Shown one piece after another: positions 30,453 to 48,412 of a stretch of DNA of 61,398 nucleotides. Numbering within the stretch: position 1 is the first letter of the stretch; each line of letters begins with the position of its first letter. The translations under genes and the position numbers were made by a program. Source of the stretch: Zygnema circumcarinatum (Eukaryota > Streptophyta > Zygnematophyceae > Zygnematales > Zygnemataceae); assembly GCA_037447605.1 (NCBI GenBank), contig CM074819.1:890297-951694 (forward strand), written 5' to 3'. The notes below the pieces were generated by a model, which was not told the DNA's origin, made no database searches, and saw only the letters and a list, made by a program, of their open reading frames with translations.

Positions 30453-31658
30453 ACTTTCGAACCCTAACCCTAAAACAGAGTCAGGTGCTGCGTTCTGCAA
30501 TGACCTAAATTCCAATCAATCCACTTGGATGTCATGCAATAACCTCCCGAGTTTCCTCCCTATTTTTCCGGTTGTTCTTATGAAGAAATCCTGTGCCTGC
30601 GTACTTCATCATAACGTTCTTCCCCTTTTCTGCGAGGGGAGAACATTGCAGGGCCTCCTCAAATGAGTGGAGCCAGGCATGCAGGAAGGTACTATAGCGG
30701 GAACGACTGTTCCCAGTCAACGCCGGCTCTCTCTCTCTTCCCCTCTCTCATCCCCCACCCTTTGAGCACTTTAAGGTTCCATGCTCGGGTGACAGAAGGC
30801 CCGCCTGCATGGGAGGAGAGAGCGAGGCCTTCCAAAGGCTCGAGTCCCAAGCAGGGGCAGTTGGAGCGTTCGTTGACTTTTGACGACTAAGGCTTTCAAA
30901 GCAACGAAATTACTAATCCCCACGTTTCATGCCTCCCATCATCCCCAAGATGAAAGGTTGTTGCATGCTTGTCAAAGGTTACAAGAGTTTAGTACCATGT
31001 TTGGTATCCTTGTGTGAAGTGATTGTGTGCTTAGTTATATTACTTGTTTATCAAGACATTACAAGGTGGGTGGAGCTGAAACCAACGCAAGTCTGTAGGG
31101 AAAGAGCATAGAAAAAATAGGGTTATTGCATTTATAAGGTGGCACTCTATTCTGTACGCAGCCGCAATACCAGAACCTCATGACGACATTGTTCTGAAAA
31201 ACAGAGGAATGCATTGAGAGTAAAGCAATGCGAGGCACAGCTTTCACCCTACGGCCTCTTATTGCTCATTCAATGGAATGCCCATCCCTTCACTTTCTTC
31301 CGAGGCGAACCTACAAACTGCAGTACAACAGACGCTGCTTTCCCAGCGCTCTGTCAGACTTACTTCTCCACACATATGAATAGAATAGCTACAAGGAGTC
31401 TCTACTATTTCAAGCCCTGTCCCAAAGAAGCATAGATGAAGCTACCACGATGAACCATTGGTGTGCTGGGCCACCCTGCAGCAGCTTCCTTCCCCTCGAA
31501 GCGATACAAGACTATTTGAATTGTGAAAATTCAGCAGTCATCCTAAAGCGACTTTCCTCCCCTGACAAGCTTCCTCCCAAGGACAGAATAATGTCGCTGT
31601 ACAGTTTGATTTCTCTCCTTTAATAGAAATGCCAGTGATATGTTCCCCTCTGCATCAT
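30453..31658. other. Intergenic, no gene seen
   Basis: This lies between the ubiquitin-like gene start and the PHD gene stop. No splice-consistent coding segment was found and no CACGTG word was noticed. Confidence 0.5.
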
Positions 31659-39218
<7,560 letters not shown>

Positions 39219-39229
39219 TTGGCGGCCAT

Positions 39230-40640
39230 GGATTGGGGGGCAGCAGTAAAGACAGCTGCAGAAGGAGAGGCTGCAGCAACATTTAAGGGCAAAAGATCAA
39301 AGTTTATTAGTGAATTGGATTTCATTTCAGGTGCAAGGGTTAAATGGAACCAAGGACACGAACTTGCCCTTTCGTTTGGCAAGTTTTGGAGTTTTCAGGC
39401 TTGCAAGGTGATATAACTGGCAATCTAGGCATGGACCTGGAGAAGAGTTTTATGTGGCGGAGGAAATTTGTTTGTCCTGGTCAAAGCTCAGAGAGCATAA
39501 GATGCATAAGATAGGTGCAACACCATCAAAGTAAGTGTTTTGGTTCAAACAGCAGACTGCCGCTGTTCTAAGGAAACGGCCTCAAGGATCATTTTCCTTG
39601 CCAAGTTCCCAAAAGCAAGATGAACGAAGAGACCATTCGCAGCTTTGGATCCAGGAATTTGTGCTGATAAGTGCACTTAATAAGCTCCACTGCTCCATTT
39701 CACATTGGGCTAAAAAAGATTGCTTAGATGCATTAATGCCTGAATATCTAATTACTTTGATGATTAAGTGATTAACTACCGAAATGCTTTCAATGATAAA
39801 AGCCTTGAATGCTTTATTGCTTCAAGTGCTTACGTGCTAGCATTACAATGCATACATCTAAGCTTATATGTACAAATGTAAATGTGAGCTTGCGCGCTTT
39901 CTGCAAAAATGACCTACAAGTTCCCCAATATGAGCATGCACACTTACTTGCCACCCTCCAATGGTGAAAGCGGGAGATAATGATTAGAGCTATCTGTTTC
40001 CTGTCTACATATTGCAGCATGGCAGCAGTAAGAGAGCAGCGAGTGCTGACAATAGAAGCGAGAGAGACGAGAGAGAGAGAGAGTGATATATTTACAAGAA
40101 TTTCCAGACACGGCTGCCACAAACAGCAAGGGAATAGCCTGCACAAGGCTTTAGGATTTGCAGCACCCTCAGAGGAGTTTGCAGCCATGGCCTTGAAGGG
40201 TGAGATCAGGCAAGGAAGAAGGAAGACGCATATGGCACGCATGCGGGCAGCCAGCGGATGGGCAGAAAGTGAGGGAGGCCGAGGCGAGAAAAAGAGACGA
40301 GAGAGAGGGGGGAGACCGGAAACAGGGAGGCAAGGGGAGGGAGGGAAGGAGGAACAGGAGGGAGGAGAGGAGAGGGAGGAGGGAACGCTGGAAGGACGGA
40401 GGGCGGGAGAAGGGAGGGAGCGAACGAGGGAAGGAGGAAGCGCGGGAGGGAGAGAGAAGCGCGCAGAGAGAGGCGACGACGGGCACGCAGAGCAGAGAGA
40501 ACGAAAGAGAGCGAGAGGGAGAGGGAGAGGAAGACGGAGAGGGAACCAGAAACTGGAAGCGGGGAAAAGAGAGCGAGAGGCAGAGAGAGAGCGAGAGAGC
40601 GAGAGAGGCAGAGAGGGAGAGCGAGAGCAAGGGAAAGTAG
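39230..40640. other. Putative PHD gene 5' region with purine-rich tract
   Basis: An upstream exon or exons of the PHD gene should lie here. A reverse ATG near 40188 opens a short frame (MAANSSEGAANPKALC), but it does not join the next exon in phase. At 40270-40640 a GA-rich tract (gagagagg, gggagga) could be 5' UTR in the reverse orientation. Confidence 0.35.
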
Positions 40641-40672
40641 AGGGTAAGCGCTTGCCCGCTGACGGGGCACGC

Positions 40673-40752
40673 CACGTGGAAGGCCATGGCGCGGAGGCAG
40701 CGCTTCGTTAGGGCCACGTGGCGAATCGGCACACTTTAGCGAGTCGCACGTG
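40673..40752 (-). promoter_or_regulatory. Three clustered G-boxes
   Basis: CACGTG occurs at 40673-40678, 40715-40720 and 40747-40752, two of them as gccacgtgg. Such density within 80 bases suggests a bZIP/bHLH-bound promoter, most likely of the reverse-strand PHD gene whose first exon is unresolved. Confidence 0.4.
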
Positions 40753-40904
40753 TGAAGCCGCGCCCTCCGCGTTTCCGGGGGCCCTTGCAGGGGGGGGTGG
40801 CGGGCGGGCGGGCCGGGAAGGGGAAAGGGAGGGGAGGCAAAGCCGCTGGTACTGGGGACCCGGGGGCCCGAGGGGGGGGGGGGGGCCCGAGGGGGGGAGG
40901 GGGG

Positions 40905-41125
40905 GATATACCGCGATATATCACGATATGCCGGAATATGTCACGATGCGTTGCGATATATTCCGGTATATTACAATATATCGTGATAGATACAGACGAT
41001 ACGCGTATGAAAATGGTCGTATTCCGATACTAGGCACGGATATGGTACAGACGCTATGGCGCGAAGGTTGGAAAGGGACGGAGGTGTCGATAATATTGCG
41101 ATATATCGGCAACGATATGGGCGAT
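40905..41125. repeat. CGATAT/CGATAC-rich degenerate repeat
   Basis: Repeated imperfect gatatatc, cgatat, cgatac and tcacgatat words follow G-rich homopolymer blocks at 40870-40906. No coding support was found. Confidence 0.6.
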
Positions 41126-41684
41126 ATAGTGGTCGATGTGGGATGGGATCGTTGATTTCGTGGTAATTGCAGTACGGTTGTGTGCAGAGATTAGCGAACC
41201 CAACAAACTGCCGCAGCGCGTAAAGCACCAAATGGGTATTCTAAATTATTAGGTTCTTTGCTCTGAAAAAGTAAGTTTTTTTTTTCTTCTTAAATTGACT
41301 GAGGTTTGAAAACGTTTTGAAAGGTTGGGCATTTTATCAGCGGTTCTGGGTGGCGCAGAACAAAAGAAAGTTCCAACAGACCACAGGCGAAACCTGGCAG
41401 AATCCAACTCTACAGAATGGCTTGAAGCCGGAAACTTTGCACCAGTTTGCACTGGAGTTCACCACTCGCTTGAGATGTGGCTCCTTTGAAGTTCCATATT
41501 TAGTAATGTAAAGAGGACTGAGATGAAGGAGGGGAACAAAGCCTTTCTGGAGAATTCCAAAAGCAATACAGAAAAAGGGTAAGTTGTGACAATGGTCAAC
41601 GACATCTTGCACGGCTCGAATTTTTTAATCGCTATTTCATTGGTGGAAATAGGCATTACAGAGCGTGTGGCTTCAGACCGGCCT

Positions 41685-44490
41685 TCACGAATTGCCAGCG
41701 AGGGACTGCTTGAACCGAGACACTCGCCGCTTTGGAGGATCTTCTGTAGAAATGGACTCCTGGCAATCCAAAAGCAACGACGTTGGGCATGAGGAGACTG
41801 AAGAGTCTAACTAGAGCGCAATATAAGACATGCTTCATACATAACATGCTTCATATAAATCATGCCTCCTGTACGAGATGCACCCACAAGGGTGAGAAAA
41901 GCAAAGGGGGCAGCAATGGCTCTGAATTCAAAAGTTTCGAACGCGTACCTTCGGGTGACTTCCTCTGACATTTGACGAACTTGAAGGTTCAGTTGCTGAG
42001 TGCTCCGTTACAGCTCCTGTAAACGCCTACAATATGCTCCCCTCATGCATGCAAAACGTAAGAGGCAGATAGCTCCATTGTGCATGGGACAAACCTTGGC
42101 AACGTGCTTCCTGCTCACTTCTTCCTTTCAATGCTTACAAGCAAGCAGGCAAGTTAATAAGTAAGCCCTCGTAGAGAAGCTCACCCGCATCTGCGACTCC
42201 GAAGGCTCCATTTTCCAACCCCTCTCCTCCATTTCCTTGTCTCCTTTGCTCCTCTCCTGCTCCATATAGACCCCCCCTTTCTCCTTGCGTAAATATACTC
42301 AGATACCTTACCATGCCAGACCAAGGAACCCTATAAACTGAACCCCCTTTCTTAAAGCAGAGAACAGTTCCTCAAACTCCATACAAAGAGAGTGTAAGGT
42401 CCAATGTAAAGAAAGACAAGCCATTGTAGTTTGAAGGGGAAAGTAGTCTCACCCACAAATCATACCCTGAACCGTTTGATTCTCTCCTTTCCAGATTCTC
42501 ATCCCAAGTCACTCCCTTCTTCGCCCGTGGACTCGCCGCCCCTCCCACACCCTTCCTCCCTCCCTCCCTCCCAACTCCAACATCCTCAACACCTATCTGC
42601 GGTCTAAATTGCTCAGAAAGAGCCATTTTCAGGCTTACCTCCTCTTCAAGATTGATCGTCGATTTCGGGACCTCAAGTGATTCACCCCCTAGTCCATTAT
42701 TTGTAAGGTCTTGAAAGTCTTCCTTCCCATGAAAAGCTACCTCCTCCTCCTCAGCTTCCAACCTCTCCAGCTCTTCTAACCTCGCCATGATTTGCATGTG
42801 CTCCTTTTCCGATTCTTCAGGGGAGACCTTTTTTGTAGGTTTCTTCTCCTCGCGTGCTGCACGGCGACAAAAGAACGAAGAATTTAGGGTTTCTCGACCT
42901 AAAGTAAGTCGGTCGGGATAAGTCGGGATTCAATTGGAGCAAGGAAGCCAAAGGACAAGCTTTGCTTTCACCTGCTCGCTGATAGGCCATAGCTTCATCA
43001 TAGTCCTCTCTGATTTCCACCACCCCTGCCTGCTCAAAAACAGTCAGCTTTAGCTAGAAGCCTTCAAACTTCTCAAATTTCTAAGATATCTACAACATGC
43101 TGCAACAGACCCTCAAGTCTTCTCGGAAGTCTATGGACTTGACGGGTTTTGCCGTTCCATTTCAGAAAGTGAAAAATTTTGTCATCATGAATGACTTGTA
43201 GGGTTTCCAAATAATTGAAGTTAAGTACACACCGCAGATTCTTCTGCAGTTCCGTAAGCGAAAGCGGCTTCAGCTTGCAAGTCTTTGATCCTCCCCTCCA
43301 CCGCAGAAGCTCGGCTGCTTAAAAATTCCGAGCGACGATCTAATATTGAAATCGCCTGACTTGAAGATCTCAGAGCGTAATAGCCCTCACCGAGAAGAAC
43401 CTGCAGAAAATTAGAGCTATTACTAGCAGCAACTTAGCGAGTGATTACGATTTATGCGGCTGTTCATTTCGAACTGTAGATTTCATTCACTAGTCAACCT
43501 TGTACTAGAAATTGGTCGACACTCTCGTCATCTGACGGACCAGACATATAGACCTCCCTTCAATGCAAGGAAATGCAATGGGAACAGGAGTACGAAAGAG
43601 AGGGAAAGATCGAGAATGAAAGTGGGAGAGGGAGAGGGAGAGGGAGAGGGAGAGGGAGAGGGAGAGGGAGAGGGAGAGGGAGAGGGAGAGGGAGAGGGAC
43701 AGGGGGGAGAGGGAGAGAGAGGGAGAGAGGGAGAGGGAGGGAGAGGGAGAGAGCGGGAGAGGGTTGCATGTGAGGGAGCCTTAAGGATGGAAGAAAAGAA
43801 TTCTCACCGTGAGCTCGTTAGTGTGCACAAGTTGGCCAGGAAAGAAAGCGGCTTTCCCAAAAGGGACCTGCATGGCTCAGAAGGGAAATTGTGCACAAAG
43901 GCAAGGAGACCATCAATATATCTCGAATGCGGATTCCTCATGAACGTCATCCAGGGAAAAATCACCTGACATTTTGCCAGAATTGTTGTCCACTAGAGAT
44001 AAAAAAAAAAACAAGGAAAATGGAACCTGACAAGAAATTAGAAACCGAGAACGAAGGAACATGACATAAAAGAGAAGAGGTGAGACCGAAGGAGAGACTA
44101 CGGTCTTCGAAACATCTTGAAAATATGAAAAATATGGGAGTATGAGAAAATATCGAAAATATGGGATTGAATTTAGCAAAAATAATACTCCAAACAAAAG
44201 ATGACGAAAATTAAAGAAAAAAACTAAATTGGGAAAATATGAGGGCCCTCACGAGGTCGGCACTGTGCAGGGCTTGCCATGACTCGGTGTGCCGTTTTGA
44301 GAGGGAGCTCCTGAAGGAGGCGCACTAGCGCGTGGTTCTCGCGCTGGAAGCCGCGAAGCGAGCGCAGGCGCGCCTGCTCCTCCGCCGTCTGCGCCTGCAG
44401 ATGCCTCGCAGCAGTCAGGGCGTCGCCCACTGCAAGAATGGGGGAAGGGCCCATGCCTGCTGCTCCTGCTCCTCCTGCCCCGTCATCCAT
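41685..44490 (-). CDS. URI1-type unconventional prefoldin (RPB5 interactor)
   Basis: URI scaffolds the R2TP/prefoldin-like complex that assembles RNA polymerases. Exons: 44490-44278, 43867-43808, 43400-43233, 43029-42972, 42856-42466, 42297-42185, 42016-41949, 41759-41685; all keep phase, about 381 residues. The N-terminal alpha-prefoldin domain includes the signature [20 protein letters not shown] followed by [13 protein letters not shown]. Coiled coil flanks it on both sides ([35 protein letters not shown]). An acidic segment ([17 protein letters not shown]) follows, and the C-terminus [17 protein letters not shown] matches the conserved URI box VSRFKxxR. Intron 1 appears to be GC-AG (ATG|gcaagc), chosen because it joins HRVM to VPFG exactly as homologues read. 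The 42297 acceptor is the least certain. Confidence 0.85.
43622..43700. repeat. (GGGAGA)n hexanucleotide repeat
   Basis: Thirteen or so perfect gggaga hexamers in a URI1 intron; on the sense strand a (TCTCCC)n pyrimidine tract. Confidence 0.95.
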
Positions 44491-44698
44491 CCCAAGAAAA
44501 CCTACAATATGGAAGCGTTTGCACTCTCTTCTCTCCCTCTCTCTCCTGTCTCTCTCCTTTCTATTTCTGATTTTGTCTTCAGCCCTAATTCCCACTTAAT
44601 GCCGACCCCCTCTCGCCCTGCCTCTCTCCCTCTCCCCTCGTCTTTCCCACTCTCTCCCTCATCGATCCTTGCTGGGGAAAATGTCCACTTTAGGGCGT

Positions 44699-44990
44699 CA
44701 CGTGACAAGTGCACGGACGACAGAAAGAGTACGAATACAACTAAGACTGTTACTAACCAGACGAAAACTGTACGATTATAACTGAACGTGTACGAATCCA
44801 GCAACAGCGGTCGTGATGTACGACTTCGTACCATTAGAGCCGTTCGGAGGCGCAACTATGTGTCGCGTACCATGCTCTCAGTTCAGGTCACGTGACATAG
44901 AACTCTAGATTTGACATACTTCTATGTTCTCAGTTTCACGTGACATAGAACTCTGGATCTGGTACATTTCTCTAATCTCAACGTGGCAGA
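44699..44990. promoter_or_regulatory. Divergent promoter region: three CACGTG(AC), GTAC words, tandem duplication
   Basis: Upstream of URI1 (-), and also upstream of the small membrane protein (+) about 0.85 kb away, CACGTG occurs at 44699, 44889 and 44937. Five or more GTAC words are interspersed (agtacgaat, tgtacgatt, tgtacgaat, atgtacgac, cgtaccat). The last two G-boxes sit in a tandem duplication of about 48 bases (cacgtgacatagaactct... twice). G-box plus GTAC repeats the pattern at other 5' ends. Confidence 0.45.
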
Positions 44991-45824
44991 TCGAACGGTC
45001 GATGTGGTTCAAAGTCTTGAATGTCCAGGTTTGTTCAAAATCTTGAATGTCCAGGTTTGTTCAAAGTAGTACTTCAGATGAGATCTCTTATACGTTTTCT
45101 CTTTCTTGAGGCGCTCCTATTTGACATTGTTCTGCAAACCGGCGTGCACAGTACTTTGCAGAAATCGGCATTGGATGATGCCAAGGCGTTGCTGGTCGTT
45201 ATCTTGAGTGAATAATGCAAAATATATTGCAATGCATTGGTGGCTTGCAATAGTATGTAATGAGATGAATAAATACAGTACATGAAAGTAATTGAATTTG
45301 AAATTGAAGTTAAAAAAAGAAAGATAACCTGCTTATGGGTTCTACAATTCTCACCCTCCCCACACACCTCTCTCTCTCTCCCTGTGCCAGTCCCCTGCCT
45401 GTCCTCTATTTTCCTCATATTGGAGTCGTAGTCTGTACGGTTGTTGATGCCGCAGGATGCGATATTGTAAGGCACGCACAACATATTCAAGTGCCGACAA
45501 CGGCAACTCCAATCTACACCCGCCGCGTCATGCATGACAATGCTATGCTTTTCTAGTTTTGCTCCATCTGTCGGCCTCTCCTCTCCCCTCCCGCTACCCC
45601 TCCCTGCTCTCTCTCTCGCTCTCTCTCTCAACATGCAGAAGCACGACCTTGCTACCAGGCCACGCCCGTTTACATTTTAATTCCACGTTTCATTTTCCGA
45701 CAGAAAAAAAAATTACGAAGTCTTTAAAAAGACTGCGCTTTTGTTTCAGCTTGCAAGGACTTTACAGCGTCTGCAGTCTGCAGGGCCTGCAAGTCAAGCT
45801 AGAGCCGAATTTGAAAGCATCAGC

Positions 45825-47155
45825 ATGAGCTGGGTGCGGTGGATTGTAAGCACCGCTCTTGGCTGGTTAGGGTTTCCAAAGACAATCATGGAGGCGGTTC
45901 AGAAAGCTCTTGGAATTCCCTCTCTCACGCTAACAGCGGCACTGGTGGCGGTCGGGCTGCCGACCTTTCCGGTCACTTGGTGGCTATGGATTGTTTGGCC
46001 GACCCTGAAATTCTGCAGATGGATGGCGATCTATTTTGGATATTGGCCCCCTTTCAAAGACGACAATCAGCAGGGAAAGGTGTTTGGATTGTCCTTCGTT
46101 TGTTTTTGTTTCGAGAAAGCTTTCAAAATTTGCGTGAATGCTGAAATTGTCTGATGTTGGATGGATGACTGGGTAAGGTATTGCTGCACCTGGAATAGTC
46201 GTTATATTCCGTCTTGATTTGCTTGGGAGTTTGTTGCAGTGAAATTTGCACTTGATTTTAGCCATTTCAGTGCCACTTATCAGTTGAAGCTCGAATAGTC
46301 CAAGAATCGTTTTTCTTTTCCAGTGGAAGAGTTTAATTTTGGCACATGATGAACGCTTAAATTTTGTTATATGTACCCTATTGTGGTTAAACAATGTCAA
46401 GATTCTATTATTTTTGTCTTTCTGGCAGTTTGACTGCTGCAGAAAGCGAAGTGATGATGCCCAAAATAGTTATAGACTTTGAGTAGCGTTCAGTTCAAGA
46501 AATAAAACTGACAACACCCCCTACTTCTTTATTGAGCCTTTGGATGATTTTCAAGGCGCATCTTTTTTCATGTCAGGGATCAACTAGGCTTAGGTTGATA
46601 CCAGTCGTCTCTTGAGAGACAGAGCAATTGAAAATTGAATGATTCAGTGGTGTCGAGCAAAGGGGGGCAAAGTTTATGTGAGTAATAATAAGTTGCGCCT
46701 GAAGCTGCAGAGGCAACTTATATGCCTCCTTTAACGATGGCAATTATCTGATCTTTCGGTCGTCTTTACGATAATGGAGATGAATAACCTTGGCCGGGAA
46801 GACATGTAACTGTCCAGACAGCAACAGCTGCTGTGTCATGCAGCCCTTTTTGGCCTATTTTTTGAATGCGCATATGTCCATATAGCCATCTTGTTTCTAT
46901 GTGGTATAGTAAGTCCAGTCGCTATTCAGATACTCCCTTCTAGTGATGCTTATTTCTCCGCCTTGAAAGGCACCAAACCTGCCATTTATTTACATCTTTC
47001 ACTTTTTGTGCTTCCCTGTGTTCATGGGCAACTGCCGTCCATAGGTGCAGAGTGATGCGGCACATTTGGATCACGCAGAAGTTTCCCAAGAGGATGGGCA
47101 ACATGCTTCTTCTGATGAAGGCCATACCGCCAGCCATGCACCCGGACCTTCTTGA
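45825..47155 (+). CDS. Small predicted membrane protein, unknown function
   Basis: Two exons, 45825-46079 and 47045-47155, join in phase and encode 121 residues. The N-terminal half is hydrophobic and Trp-rich (MSWVRWIVSTALGWLGF; TLTAALVAVGLPTFPVTW then WLWIVWPTLKFCRWMAIYF), fitting two or three membrane or membrane-embedded helices. The C-terminal ~36 residues are acidic and His/Ser-rich (SQEDGQHASSDEGHTAS). I do not recognise the family. The ATG at 45825 is the first in frame after an acceptor-like ttgtttcag, so a 5' UTR intron is likely; the same frame is open upstream to 45741 without an ATG. The acidic tail would probably be soluble. Confidence 0.6.
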
Positions 47156-47584
47156 AAGGACTGCTGCTGGAAAGCTGGGAAAGGTTGGACTTGGGAAGAT
47201 TGCGTTCTGGGTAGAAACTGGGTAGACTGATGGTGCAGACTGTTATTGACGGGAATTGAGTCCAGGAGATGTAGTAAAGTTTGAGCCGAGTATATGTGGT
47301 TTGGCAGTCAGCTTCTTAAGATGGCCAAGGAGTTGTTCCTGGAGGACCTTCTCCTTTGGATGAGACAATCATGGAGTCATGGTACCTTGTCGGAGAACCC
47401 TCTTTGTGGATGTTCTCACCCAACCTCTGAAAGTTTACTCGAAGGAGAAAATGGCATTACTCCAATTCGATGTAGTAGTATAAAACTGTCAACTGCATGT
47501 CGATGGTCGACATCTTCACGAACGACATTTGAGTTGTTGTTGGTAGCACGTGCAAAATATCGAACAACCGAGACCATATCGTAT

Positions 47585-47945
47585 CGCAAAGTGTCATATC
47601 GTATCGTATCGTATTGCTCCTAGCGTACCGTATCGTACCGTACTTTTGCTTTGGAAAATGGTCAACTCCTTCGTTTACTGTAATCGATACAGTACAGTAG
47701 TCGTATGGAGTTCGTACAGACTTAGCCGTACAGGCTCGGCCGATATTTGCTACAGAAGCTTGGCAGCGAGTAACGTGCGCCACGTCAGATTTTGCTCACG
47801 TGGCAGCCTGCTGTTGGCGGTGAGCCGGTATGGCTGGCCTTTATGTCATTGGCCGGTGGCTTTTTGCAGACATCCCACGCGTCCGTACCGTACGGAAGAC
47901 GGCTGCCGGGTGCGGAAGAGCGCGGGGGGGCGGCCACGTGGCGGG
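47585..47945 (+). promoter_or_regulatory. Putative DET1 promoter: CGTATCGTA/GTAC cluster and G-boxes
   Basis: An array of cgtatcgtatcg words with cgtaccgt and GTAC cores (47578-47730, and 47885-47895) is followed by CACGTG at 47797-47802 and 47935-47940 (ggccacgtggcg). A purine-rich GGGAGA tract (48000-48245), likely 5' UTR, separates it from the DET1 ATG. Confidence 0.45.
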
Positions 47946-48412
47946 ACCACGCGGCCGGCCGCGCACCGCGGCCTTGCAAAGGCTGACGCCGTGCGGGCAG
48001 GGGAGGGGGGGAGGGGGGGAGGGAGAGGACGAGTGGGAGTGGGAGAGGGAAGGAGAGGTGGGAGGAGAGAGGGGAGGAAGTGAGAGAGGGAGAGGGGAGG
48101 GAGGACCGGGAGAGGGAGGGAGGGAGGGAGGGAGAGGGAGGGAGAGAGGGAGGGAGAGGGGAGGAGAGAGGGGAGGAGAGAGGGGAGGAGAGAGGGGAGG
48201 GAGGACTGGGAGAGGGAGGAGGGAGGAGAGGGAGAGGGAAGAAGAGTGGGAGACGACGAGTGACGGAAGGCGGTAGAGATAGGGTTACGTTCCGGGAAGT
48301 GAGTTATTCCAGCCACGGAAGGGCGGTAGTGGAACGGGAGAGGGAGCGGTAGGGAGGAGGGCTGCAGGTGGAGGGAGGGAAAGAGGGAGGAGGGCATGGC
48401 TTGGCGGACCGA

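Noticed and set aside
40718-41155. 145-codon Gly-rich (+) frame
   Set aside because: It runs over G homopolymers and CGATAT repeats, with no motif and no splice context.
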